Shown here piece by piece: positions 9,350 through 19,307 of a stretch of 25,509 bases of DNA. Source of the DNA: Chara braunii (taxonomy: Eukaryota; Streptophyta; Charophyceae; Charales; Characeae); the NCBI GenBank assembly GCA_003427395.1, contig BFEA01000105.1:428198-453706 (forward strand), in the 5' to 3' direction. Under the pieces are notes generated by a model that saw only the letters and a list, made by a program, of their open reading frames with translations, was not told the DNA's origin and ran no database searches. Numbering within the stretch: the stretch's first letter is position 1; the number at the start of each line of letters is the position of its first letter. The position numbers were made by a program, and so were the translations under genes.

Positions 9350-10372
9350 TTATGAAATTTGCAAGATGGGTTCTCCAAGAAATGATGTTGCGGGAATCTG
9401 TATTTCTGCTAACGTGAGAAAAGATAACGGTTGAGCAAAGTTAGGCTTGCTCCGTTCTGTGTTTAGATAAAACGTTCGCGTGGTAGTCGAAATCATTCGG
9501 AATACCTTTTTAGTCTCGTAAACGAACAACTCAACCAACTGACCCCATTCCTCCTTGGTGGGCATGTGATTTAACAGTTCAATGTAATCCCGTCCGTCAT
9601 ATTCACGATCATCGGAGGGATGTTGGTCCACGTCACTGCTTTCAGAAAAATCTTCTTGACACGGGATTTGGATCATTCCTATCCGGAACTTCGAGTCGAT
9701 GAGGCTGGGATTCTTTCTCGGCGATCGAGTAGAAACTCGTAGTGGCACCATCTGAGGCTTCCCTCCAGTGTGTGTAAGGATAAGTTGTTTGGAATCGAAA
9801 GGTATTCGCGCACCCACAACCATCACCCAAGGCAAACCCAACAGTACTGAGTATGACTGCACATCGATGACTAACACGTTAACCAGGACATGTACTCGTC
9901 CTACCTTGACGGCTACATTTTCGATAATTCCTACTATATTCATGGTTTCTTCATGGATAGAGAAGTAGTTGACTTTTTCGGGCAAGGGAAGGATCGAATT
10001 CAATCGTCTTGTTTTTCGGATAGTTTGTAAAGACATCGCTACAGCAGACGATCCAGTATCAACGAGAGCATTGAACGGTTTACCCCACACTTCACAATCA
10101 CATTCTGCACTCTTCCATAGAACAGATTGAACACAGACAAAGTGATCCTTCTCTGCATACGAAATGGTAGCGACCCGAGTAGTTTCAGGTACGTCGGTAT
10201 CATTCGCGATGGGTATCGGTTTTGATGGAGGAGAGTCTACTTCTGCTTCGTCGTCCTTCTTTTTCTTCAGCATCCTCCGAACACGTTGGTACGTGAATCG
10301 TTTCTGATTTTTTTGGCACTGCTGAAGAATTTTGTCATTGGCTGCCTCCGATATGGTCAGCAAATGACCCAC
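9350..10372 (-). pseudogene. Gypsy protease region
   Basis: This 340-codon frame is the longest open frame in the window. It holds the retropepsin core FNALVDTGSSA (catalytic Asp at about 10058-10060) and, about 80 residues later, YSVLLGLPWV, the partner block near the end of the protease fold. In the family the enzyme cuts the gag-pol precursor. Before the core is a basic region (MLKKKKDDEAEVD). After it comes an acidic linker leading to the RT. The frame is intact through the core, but start and end are set by neighbouring stops and not by a true gene start. It is marked pseudogene because the following RT is broken. Confidence 0.85.
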
Positions 10373-10515
10373 CGAAACAGGGACTCAGATATCCAATTGT
10401 TTGAGTGTCTGTAGAACGTAAATTTCTCCTGTTCGAAACTGAAGACCGGGTTCTGATCCCCGTTCAACCCATTCGAGCTCGTTTTTGCCAGGTCATATTG
10501 CTCCGATCAGTCCTG

Positions 10516-11090
10516 CTAATTAGAGGTATTATGTCGGATCAACGACATCGGCCGCTTCGAAAGATGATCTCGAAGTGGACGCAATGGGTTCGGGCGAAGA
10601 AGACGGCTCTGTAGAGAAAGAGCTAGGCTCCCGTTCTTGTTGTCTCTGGCCACCCGTCCTTGGTTCAGGGCGACGGTCGCGGCTGCAGGCGGAGGTTGAT
10701 TTCGCTTCGGCAGGGGGCAATCCCGCGCAAAGTGTCTGGGTTGCTTACAGTTGTAGCATCCAATCCTGCCTGCTGGGTTGGCCACATGATGTGGGGCAGG
10801 GTGAGCTTGTCCGGAAGCTGGAGGAGCAGTCGGTAGGGGATACAAAGGAGGAGCGGGATGCGAAGAACTCGAGTTAGTACTCATTAGCTTTGTCAAGATT
10901 TGCTCTAATCGGTCCATCTGGGAAGTCTGCATTTGGATCAGATTGTTCATCCACTCGGATTGTCTGGTCGTAGCGGTAAAAATCATCTGAGCCAAATGCA
11001 GATTGGTGATGGGTACATGTGCAGCAGTTTGGGGAATGACAGTATTTACAGGTACCATCTTTGAAGGAGGAGGGGGAGGAGCAGACTCAA
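10516..11090 (-). pseudogene. Gypsy gag, C-terminal part with CCHC knuckle
   Basis: The minus-strand frame carries a proline-rich start, a glutamine/methionine-rich helix-like stretch (QMQTSQMDRLEQILTKLM), a proline-rich linker, then CYNCKQPRHFARDC. This last is a canonical C-x2-C-x4-H-x4-C nucleocapsid knuckle that binds element RNA, followed by a basic tail. The open frame extends to 11154, but codons upstream of about 11090 come from the AT-rich insert and are not gag. The capsid part of gag is absent here; a candidate for it lies at 19308-20166. The frame ends before the protease frame begins. Confidence 0.8.
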
Positions 11091-11612
11091 CAGAAAAATT
11101 TCCATGAAAAATGAAAGTTGAAAAAACATTCCATAAAAAAAAACAATCCTTCATATTTAATATTTATAAATTATCATTCCAATGTTCATCCAACTCTAAA
11201 ATTTTCAGCTTTATTTGAAAAGTTTCTGTCTAAATATGAGTTTTCCCTTCGAACTATATCTATTTGTTCAAGATGGAATGAAAGTCTGGATGAGTTTACG
11301 AAATGTTTTAATTAAATTTTCTTTCCACTACAATAAATATCTTCTAAATTAGATTGGATTAACCTATTTTTGACTGAAAATCCTTACTTAGAATGACAGT
11401 CCAATTAAAATATTTAATGAACCCATCCAGACTTTCATTCCATCTCTAGCATGCAGCCCAAATAAGAAGGGATACCCTATTTTTAGAATGAAAGTTTTCA
11501 AGTAAGATGAAATTTTTTTAAATTGGAATGACATTTTTTAAGATGGAATGAAAATTTAAAATTTAGATTGTAATTTTACGATAGAATGATTATTTAATTC
11601 TAGGAATTTTTT
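11091..11612. mobile_element. AT-rich insert with inverted repeats, MITE-like
   Basis: Base composition changes sharply to AT-rich at 11091 and back to GC-rich near 11612. Inside, a 22-bp arm (11271-11292) is perfectly repeated as its reverse complement at 11424-11445. The short motif (G/A)GAATGA, or its complement TCATTCC, recurs about eight times in both orientations (for example 11174, 11276, 11436, 11487, 11525, 11545, 11583). No coding capacity is visible. The insert cuts into the gag frame of the gypsy remnant, so it probably arrived later. Exact ends and a target duplication cannot be fixed by eye. Confidence 0.5.
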
Positions 11613-12928
11613 CCGTTGGAAGAGAGGAGGTTAAGGGATAGGTTCTGGGAGGGTCCATCCTGATGATCGTTGTCGCGCGCATCGGTCCGGCACTGCACGT
11701 TGCAGCGCGGGACCCTCTCGGACGCGTCACGCAAGAGTTGGACCAACCTCGACACGAACGCGCAAATGGAGCTTCCTTAGGCCGCTCCGGCCGAGTGCGC
11801 CAGCCATACCTCTCGCGAGCCCCTACGACAGGATAGGGCCTACGCGAAGCACAACTTACCTCCACCTTACGGAAACTGTCACCTCCCTTCGGTGGGCGTA
11901 TCCCCGCCGAGCTACCAGTCCACAATACGAAAGTTGATCAGTTGCAATCGTAGAGGTGGACCCGCCGAGGGCGCCGAGGGCACCGAGGGCGTTTCTCGTT
12001 CGCCGTAGCATAGGGGGCACGCGCGGTAATACGCCTATCGGACCCGCACGCGAACCGACATCTTGGGGGGTTGAAGTCCCAAGCGCGGCTCGTCGTCGGT
12101 CGACTAGGACGCATCCCACACACCACACGCACACCACTCTACGAACACACAAAAGAACACACACACATACACACGAGACGACACAACACAAACAGCGCGA
12201 CAACGCGCCTAGCCCTTTCACTGGTCATCCCATAACTCTCCACTGCGGAAATCGGACAGGCGTCGCGCGCGAGACTTAGTATAAAACTGCGCGGACGAAG
12301 GGCCTACTCATATCGACTAGCATTGCAAACGTACGCAAGCAATCGCAATGATGGCGTACCATGTAGTACCCATACTCGCACGACCCTTGTTAACCTCGAG
12401 GGTCGCGTTCGACACTCATGTGTCGGCTGACACGCGCCTTGAGGGTTAATCTCTCGACGCCGGACAACCGCCATGCAAGGTTGAAGACCACACACCCTCA
12501 GCTGCACCTTATGCAGAGCGGGTGGTGCACAGGTCCACACCTGTGGTGGCAGTCGTCTCTTGCAGCCCTGGGGGTAAGTCCTACTCCAGGCCTGGGCAAA
12601 AGTCAAGGGGTTTGACTTTGACGGCTTCCATGGACTATAACGTCCAACCATGAAAACTCTTAAAAATAAAAGATAGAGGATGGGCCGGAGGCCCCCTTAT
12701 TCCAAGGGAAAACATGATCTTGGGGTACCCCTCCCTCTTCCGGGTAGTGCCCGCGGCCTATAATAATCCCAAGCGTTCGTGCCTACGTGCTAGCCCCGCG
12801 ATCCCATAACTTTTAGACGCTAGGACAACAAAACGTCGCACGCAGGTTTCCAACATAAGACCGCGCGGCTGCAGGTCAGTCTCATACCAACCAACGATGT
12901 CAGTCATACGTGGTAATCTCGGCTGCGG
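11613..12928. other. Unassigned GC-rich stretch
   Basis: Several overlapping short frames exist on both strands (for example 11856-12221 minus and 12304-12651 minus), but none has recognisable motifs. They behave like the chance open frames of GC-rich DNA. A CA-rich, imperfect simple repeat lies at about 12117-12205. I see no gene. Confidence 0.4.
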
Positions 12929-13025
12929 CCTCGCGATATTGAATGGTTGAAGGAATATATCGTGGGGGGTCACCCCTCGCGATATTGGATGGCTGAAGGA
13001 CATGCCTTTCGGCCCTCGCGACATT
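12929..13025 (+). repeat. Degenerate short tandem repeat
   Basis: CCTCGCGATATTGAATGG at 12929 recurs as CCTCGCGATATTGGATGG at 12975 (period 46), followed in both cases by TTGAAGGA or CTGAAGGA. A partial third copy (CCTCGCGACATT) starts at 13014. The role is unknown. Confidence 0.6.
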
Positions 13026-13990
13026 TTCGCCTTCAGGGTTGGGTGTCTCGACAGCCAATGCAGATAGGCTTTGTACGAGGGGAAGTTCCTCCCTTGCAGA
13101 GTCTAGGGTTTGGGATGTCCTGGACAAGGACCTTGAATCCCGGCTCAGGACCAACGTCCGACTGAGAAACCCCCAAAGAGCAACCAAATAGACGGATGTT
13201 TTTTTTCCTTATGCCGCCCGACCTTAACCTCTAAGTATGCCTTTAGTAGGGGGCCCCTTAGGCCTCGCGAATACCCACCATAAGTACACCCAAGCATACA
13301 CACATAGGGGAGATAGAGTTGTGACGATCACTTCTCACAGGCACCGTGGGACTCTTCAAAACTATATATACATGAGAGATCGCAGGGCAGTTCAATCCAA
13401 AAATTCAAGCCACCGAACATACCTGCAATCACATCAATAGTCAAGCAAGAATCCATGCACTACACGGAGTCAACCCCAACCATTCTCTACACTCATACCT
13501 CTTGCCTTAGCCATGCAAGTCCCAACCTCCGATCCAACCAGCCATAATTAAACACTTAGTACCTTTGTTAAATGACCATTCAATAAAAGTCTGGGTTAAA
13601 CCCTTAACAAACAGTAAAATCACCAGGGCTAAAGCCTTTTAGGTTGAGTATGGAGAGTGAGTTCGAATTGAGTCGTAGACCGACGAATCGGCAACCGATC
13701 AGTGATAACAGAAGATGATCCTTGTAGGATCAAGCTGAATCTAGTCCAAGTCCTGAATCAATTGATCCAGAAGACCTATAACACAAGACAGACCAATCCC
13801 CAAGCTAAAATCATAAGTGTATGAAGAACACAACTGCATAACACTTTCTCATCCAAGATCCTTCTAATTGACTAAGCCTAAATCTACCCTTAAGCAGTGC
13901 CCAAAGCGAAGGTAGACCCTGACATAATCTTCCCTATACAGAGTGGATCGCCAGAATCGTCACCTGTCAAAATATAATCTATCTCCTCTA
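13026..13990. other. Unassigned stretch leading into the hairpin region
   Basis: No reading frame is convincing. Composition drifts from GC-rich to AT-rich near 13190-13400. Small perfect stem-loops occur at 13687-13699 (ATCGG/CCGAT) and 13717-13731 (GATCC/GGATC). At 13574-13594 a shortened relative of the hairpin loops described below may be present (ACCATTCA, then AAAAGTCTGG). Confidence 0.4.
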
Positions 13991-13994
13991 AACT

Positions 13995-14320
13995 AGGAAA
14001 ATTTTGGCAGCGCTCCCCGTAGGAAAAGTGTCTTTTCATAATTTATATCAGCCCGAATATAAAAACAGAATTAGCCTTCGACTTCCCAGAGTTCAATTTT
14101 GTCTACTTCTCTGAATTAGCAAAAAATTGAGTAGCACTCCCTTTAAAAAAGGAGACTTCCCAAATTTTTACTAAGCCATATACGAACCTGAGACAAGTTG
14201 AACTTTGAAAAGTCAGAATTTTGGCTAACTCCTTGGATCTGCAGAAATTTCGGCAGCGCTTCCCGTAGAGAAAGTAGCTTACCAAAGTTTATACAAGCCC
14301 AAGTATAAGAACCATTCTTA
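13995..14320 (+). repeat. Three-copy degenerate repeat with internal stem-loops
   Basis: Three related blocks begin near 13995, 14115 and 14240 (period about 120). Copies 1 and 3 share TTTTGGCAGCGCTCCCCGTA and TTTCGGCAGCGCTTCCCGTA, followed by a stem around AGCCC. That stem reads TTATAT/ATATAA in copy 1 and TTATAC/GTATAA in copy 3, so both sides changed together. Copy 2 is more diverged but can form CTCC(C)TTT/AAAGGAG. No coding capacity is seen. Confidence 0.55.
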
Positions 14321-14587
14321 GAAAATGTGAGAATCGATCTAAGTAAAATAAGGTCAACTCAGAAAATGCAAGAATCGACCTAACTCCTATCGCTCTAGCA
14401 CGTGGCGAGCCTCTAAAGCAACTACCTATCAATCTGAAACTCAAACCAAGTAGTGGTCTCACTCAGCCACATGCAATGTCCAACCACAAAGGTAAGTACT
14501 CTCACCAGCCTCAAGTCAACTTAGCAAACAATAGTTCATGTCTTCTAAGTAAGTTACCCATTTATACCCAGCTTACATAAGGCGTAA

Positions 14588-14824
14588 AGTCAGGCCATCC
14601 AGTCTTATGGAACATGCCCGACTCAGCCATCAAGTATACACGAACAGGTTGCACAACTACTTTTCTCTTCCTTTGGGCATATGACTAAGCCATTCATCTT
14701 AGAAACAATGCTTAGTCGCCCTGAACTGTTTAATATTCAAGTTATATATATATATATATATATANNNNNNNNNNNNNNNNNNNNNNNNNNNNNNNNNNNN
14801 NNNNNNNNNNNNNNNNNNNNNNNN

Positions 14825-14918
<94 letters not shown>

Positions 14919-15650
14919 GACTTGGTATTCAAAAGCTAGGCGTAGGACTGAGTCATTCATCTTAGAAACAAAGCTCAGCCTGCCCAAGTTACCTTCAGTT
15001 GTATTCTCAATTATACTCTCTTCGATTTATGATAAGCTATAGTCAGGCCATCCAATCTTATGGAACCCGTGCCTGACTAGCCTGTTCACAGTTTAAAATA
15101 GTAGTAGAGTATAACCAAATTATAACCTTTTGGGTTCCAACATGTGCGAGGCACTGGGCCAGACCATCCAATCTTATGGAACATATCTGGTCCTCTGCCA
15201 GGTTCGTTTCTCTCTGAACCATCTGTGTGCGGCATGAGTCCAAAGCCATCCAATCTTATGGAACATGCTTTGTCCTCAGCGAGAATTACCCCCTCAGAAT
15301 AAACAACCAAAAGAGTTGGGTCATTCATCTTAGAAACAAAACCCAACCCTCTCTTCTCAGCACAAAAGAAAACGGAGCACTCTGAGTTTAACCCAGAGGC
15401 TGTTCAGAAACCACCCAGAAATAAACAGCGGTCAGACCATTCATCTTAGAAATAAAGTCTGGTCCTCAAATTTGCATAGTCAAACCCCACAAAATAAGTA
15501 GTCAGGTCATTCATCTTAGAAACGAAGCCTGGCAAAATTAAATAAACATAACGACCAAGCCATTCATCTTAGAAACAAAGCTTGGTCTTTTCAGAAAATC
15601 AGAATAAACACAGCGGTCGGGCCATCCAATCTTATGGAACATACCTGACC
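14588..15650 (+). repeat. Array of 11 short hairpins with conserved loops and covarying stems
   Basis: Eleven units of 31-42 bases occur at 14588-14623, 14683-14717, 14946-14980, 15040-15079, 15156-15193, 15236-15277, 15315-15347, 15430-15464, 15501-15533, 15553-15587 and 15615-15650. The loops fall in two related classes: CATTCATCTTAGAAACAAA (units 2, 3, 7, 8, 9, 10) and CATCCAATCTTATGGAACAT (units 1, 4, 5, 6, 11). The stems differ between units yet stay paired: GACTAAGC/GCTTAGTC, TAGTCAGGC/GCCTGACTA, GTTGGGT/ACCCAAC, GACCAAGC/GCTTGGTC, CAAAGC/GCTTTG. Departures are mostly G-T wobbles. Some spacers share CAGAATAAACA and AGCGGTC. No coding frame spans the array. The function is unknown. Confidence 0.85.
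14743..14916. repeat. (TA)n microsatellite with a 60-N assembly gap
   Basis: TA repeats run from 14743 to 14764 and from 14825 to 14916, with N at 14765-14824. The gap length may be nominal. The open frames across it (Ile-Tyr repeats) are artefacts. It lies between hairpin units 2 and 3, so further units could be hidden in the gap. Confidence 0.97.
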
Positions 15651-16089
15651 CCATGGGACCCTGTCAATCTCAGGCAAAACCACCTTTCACCCAACCTTCC
15701 CCCTCATGCACTCCTTTGTTACAATCTGCTTTAAGTCAAGCAAAGAAACTGAAACTGTCGTTACACGTACGTTCCTTTACTTAGTCTGAGTTATGTCCTG
15801 AAAGTCAAACTCAAAGTCAAATACAGGATGCACGCAATACACTCAGTCAAATACATAGCAAGACGTATAGATAGGGGCTATAACTGGGTTTATAAAGGGA
15901 AGACAATGATTACCTGTCAATTCCCTGCCTCCGGAACTCCTCCTGAGTTCCGGCAGAGCTCCCGCAATCGGTGGGGCGGACTTCCCACAGAGGCCTTGGC
16001 GCGGATTACAGGTTGCAATCCCGCCTGCCGCCTTCCTTTCAGAACCAAATAGACTAGACTTAGAGTAAGAAGGGTAGAAGGAGAAATTT
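15651..16089. other. Non-coding tail of the AT-rich region, with a GC-rich stem-loop
   Basis: No gene is recognised. At 15931-15953 CCGGAACTC and GAGTTCCGG form a perfect nine-pair stem with a five-base loop (CTCCT). It is not followed by a T run, so it does not look like a pol III or bacterial-type terminator. Confidence 0.5.
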
Positions 16090-17599
16090 TTAGCCTCTCA
16101 GATCCAAGAATGGTGCGCTCAGACTCGCATGAGATGGCCTTGGTACCTTCAGCGCCTGAGGGCCCCGCAATGGCAACCAGAATGTAATAGCTTTATCAAA
16201 ACTCCCGAAGCCAGATTGCTGAATCCGACCCCTTCTGACGGTCCTCCAAGTCACGGCAGTCACCCCCTGTCGCAACTTTTGACCCCACCTCAAAGAAGTT
16301 GTGGCCATGCAAGCTTGGGCAAGCCTATTGAGATAGCGCCCAGCACTGGCGGCCCCATATCCCACCTCAACAACCTCGCCCAGACCAGTAACTAGAAGCG
16401 GTAGCGCAGCCTGGAGGTCCTGTCCAAACAGGGTCCACGCCCGTGCTCAACCTTGGGCTACAGAAATGCACAACTGGCCGTGCCAAGTAAGGTAGCGGGG
16501 GCCTTCGCAGCCCTATCAGCAGCAGTCCTGGAGGTTCTAATTGCAACAGTTGTAGTGGGGATGTGGCCACAACAATTGGATGAGCATACGGCAATCAGGG
16601 CAACCAAGCCAGTCAATGTTGTCGACCTGCCCAGCGACTGGCAACTCCTCTGTCCGCAGGTAAGTCTTCGACCTCTCGGCCCCCGCTGCTTTGCCGTCCG
16701 TAACTGTGTAACACACCGGCTGTGCGGTCAGCTGCCCCCCTCGTTAGTTCGACCGATAGGCCACACCGCGCAGTGGCCAACAGGTAAACCTCCTTCCTTG
16801 CTTCGTGTTCCTCGTGCAAGCTTGCCAGTGTCTGCTTCCTGGCCGAGCTCTCGGTCAGCCGTAAATGAACTCCGGACTGCAGTTGAACCCCCCCCCCCCG
16901 GAGACTGAACCCTCCTGCCGAATGCGGGCAGATGCACTCACTACTTAAGTCCCCTCCAGCACCCCGCGATCGCTCACATCAGGTAAGCCACGGTGACTTC
17001 CATCATTCACCTTTACTCCAACTCCTCGCTATCTCCACTGCACCGCATCCATTAATATCGTAGACTAAATCTACACGAACCTTCCCCAAATTTGGGGGTA
17101 GGTTCGCCCCGTATCTATGCCGTAACAGGGTACTTCCTTGACGCAACCTGTACGTCCCGTATCCAACTCCGACGCTCCTGCCAAACATCTGACACGCCCA
17201 CTTGCCACGCCGTGATTCAAAACCCCTGATCTGCCTCCCCACTCGCTGGATTCTATGGGGGATCGACTAAGCTAACCCCCCCCTTTTTGCTTTGGCCACC
17301 TTTTGCGCCCGACACCTTCTCCGCGTACTAACTCTCTGTGTGTATGGACCGCAGCCCGCAACGGAGCAACGCATTGGGCAACAGGTGAGTCCCCAACCCC
17401 GCGGCTAACTTTTCCCTTCTCGCATCAACAGGATGAGCAGGAACTAAACGGATCTACCGCTAGAAGCCGGAAGGATGCATGCGACTTCGGACTTTCCTTT
17501 GGGCGTGGCCTGTAACGCTAGTCCCGGCCAAATCACCATCCCATAGGCGAAACTAACATTACCATTGTGCTCGCAATGCCCCGAAACTCCAACTTACAG
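16090..17599. other. Unassigned GC/CT-rich stretch with splice-donor-like sites
   Basis: Frames such as 16453-16908 plus (151 codons) and 16090-16365 minus (91 codons) have no motif I recognise. Four CAGGT(A/G)A sites resembling eukaryotic 5' splice donors lie at 16657-16665, 16781-16789, 16980-16988 and 17382-17390. Poly-C runs occur at 16888-16899 and about 17277-17283. An untranslated or spliced transcript is possible but not shown. Confidence 0.3.
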
Positions 17600-17812
17600 T
17601 TTTAGTTCACTCGATTTCATAGAGAATCGAGCGAAAACTCCTCTTCTTACCTTTCTTTTCCTCCACCATACCCCGCGCGTTGACCTCCCTACTAACCGCC
17701 TAAACTACTAACCTATTAATATAACTAATCATTAGAATCGGGGTCGCCCCGCTTGAAAACCCCCCACCTCGACTCTTAGTTTGCCCGATCCCATCGGGAA
17801 TCGAGCGAACAA
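17600..17812 (+). repeat. Pair of related stem-loop repeats
   Basis: Two direct copies at about 17600-17637 and 17775-17812 share TTAGTT at the start and GAATCGAGCGAA at the end. The middle differs but folds in each: CTCGATT/AATCGAG in the first, CCCGAT/ATCGGG in the second. Between them lies unassigned sequence. Confidence 0.5.
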
Positions 17813-17841
17813 CGTGATCTACACCACGCAATAGTTTCTTC

Positions 17842-18666
17842 TTGCCAGCTCCGTTCCGCCCTGTCTCTTCTCGAGTGCACCCGACCCGACTTTGGGTCAG
17901 ATTCACTCCAAATCTGCCTGCCCGCTTCCTCGCTCCGGCCTCGCCCACTGTCGCTTCCTTCTCGCTGAGCCGTGCTGCCCTCGTCTCCCTCTCTCTTCCA
18001 TCACTCCTTCCTCTTCCTCCGGCGAACGAACCCTGCGCATTCTCCCTTCCCGCAACTAACCAGCCTGCCGCACTCGAACAACCCGGGAGCCGACCTCACG
18101 AAATCTTCGTCGACCAAATGGAGGGTCGAGGCGCGCCACCCGGGCTTTATACGTGCCGCGCTACGCACGGGCCAGCCCAATCCTCCCATCCCCGGACGCG
18201 CGTGGCGCAGGCGTCCGCCCGATACCGTGGCCTGGCCCCCGCTGCGCACCACCCTTCGCATGCACCCGACTCTACTTCGCGCCCTGGTTCGCCCTCTTTA
18301 TCTCACCTACGGCCCCCTCCCCTGCGACGCAGTCCCGAATACTTCCGGCGCCGAGTGATTGACCCGACAACACTCGGGCGCAAAGAGCAAAAAGACTCGG
18401 CCGCCGGCCTCCCCCGCTTTGTCCCCCTCGCGCTCGAACGCACCAGACCCCGTCGACGTCCGGGTTCATTCCCGGCTTTCCTCACCTCCTCCCCGTCGGC
18501 CTGTACGTACCCGGCGCGACCTGCGCCCAAGTTCGTCCAGGGCCTTTGCACACCACCCTCGCGCGGCGACCATGCGGACCCTTCGGTATCATTCCAATTT
18601 TCAACGGATGTCCTGAAGGACTCAGCGGCTGCCGTGCGGCCCAGACCACTCGGTTTCACCCACTGA
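17842..18666 (+). CDS. Hypothetical open frame, probably not a gene
   Basis: A 274-codon ATG-to-stop frame, very rich in Pro, Ser, Arg and Ala. I recognise no domain, signal peptide or membrane segment. The region is GC-rich, a setting in which stops are scarce. Open frames also cover parts of it on the other strand (18303-18872, 189 codons) and in other plus frames, which argues against coding. It could equally be part of an old LTR or leader. It is listed only because of its length. Confidence 0.12.
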   Translation: MPAPFRPVSSRVHPTRLWVRFTPNLPARFLAPASPTVASFSLSRAALVSLSLPSLLPLPPANEPCAFSLPATNQPAALEQPGSRPHEIFVDQMEGRGAPPGLYTCRATHGPAQSSHPRTRVAQASARYRGLAPAAHHPSHAPDSTSRPGSPSLSHLRPPPLRRSPEYFRRRVIDPTTLGRKEQKDSAAGLPRFVPLALERTRPRRRPGSFPAFLTSSPSACTYPARPAPKFVQGLCTPPSRGDHADPSVSFQFSTDVLKDSAAAVRPRPLGFTH

Positions 18667-19307
18667 GTTTCTCCCGTCCGGGCCGAACACGGCCTGCTTC
18701 TCAACAATTCATGGGTATACCCCTGGGCCAGACTCTCGGGCCCGAGCAGCCGCCGCAGTACTGCGCCCCCCCCCCACGAAACGAGACCTATGGATAATAA
18801 AAAGGAAGACCCCCCCAAAAAAATGAAGGGTATAAAATAAAACACCCTAAATAAAAATAAAAACTTAAACAAGGGGCGGGAATTGCCGGTACCCTACCGG
18901 TCCCGTGGACCCGGTCCGTAGTCGTGCCCACCAACAAAACCAAAGAGGGGGTGGGACAGCCCCGTCGGGCCCTCAACCCCCTCAGCTCTCCTTGACGCTC
19001 CGCCGCTGCTGGGCCGACGCCCACCGGCCTTGATCCCTGAACCCCCATAGCAGTAGTCCAACACCGTAACCTATAAGGCTATGCCCCAGCTTGAAACAAC
19101 AGGGCGCCCACTTCAATATGAAGTGGTGCCGCGCAATACCTAGGCCTGGGAAGAATAGCCCAAGCCCCCTCTTTCCTGCCTGCAACCGGCGTGCCAACAC
19201 TACTGTCGGCCGCGCATACCAACCAAAAACGAACCTTTGCCCCTTTGCCACCCTATGGCACAATCCGGGTCGGCCGACTGGACCGGCCGCCCACTCAATT
19301 AGGAAAA
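18667..19307. other. Unassigned stretch
   Basis: No gene is recognised. It contains an AT-rich patch with runs of C and A at 18765-18870 between GC-rich flanks, and short symmetric GGTACC/ACCGGT/GGACC-type sequence near 18888-18915. Confidence 0.4.

Larger units (their letters stand above)
7690..11090 (-). mobile_element. Degraded Ty3/gypsy LTR retrotransposon, gag end to RNase H
   Basis: Read on the minus strand the order is gag zinc-knuckle, aspartic protease, reverse transcriptase, then RNase H. That order, with protease and RT ahead of any integrase, is found in LTR retrotransposons; the RT motifs are of the gypsy type. Integrase and both LTRs are missing. The 5' side stops abruptly at AT-rich DNA near 11091. 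The 3' side fades near 7690, next to the tRNA-like sequence. Four stops in the RT and several frameshifts show that it is old. Confidence 0.88.

Noticed and set aside
14681-14987. Open frames of Ile-Tyr repeats
   Set aside because: They are translations of (TA)n and N bases.
14588-15650. CRISPR array
   Set aside because: Units are irregularly spaced, repeats are variable in the stem, spacers are not of uniform length and some share sequence, and the setting is eukaryotic.
15931-15953. Rho-independent-type terminator
   Set aside because: The stem is strong, but no T run follows and the context is eukaryotic.
18303-18872. 189-codon minus-strand frame as a gene
   Set aside because: It is opposed by open frames on the other strand in GC-rich DNA, with no recognisable domain.
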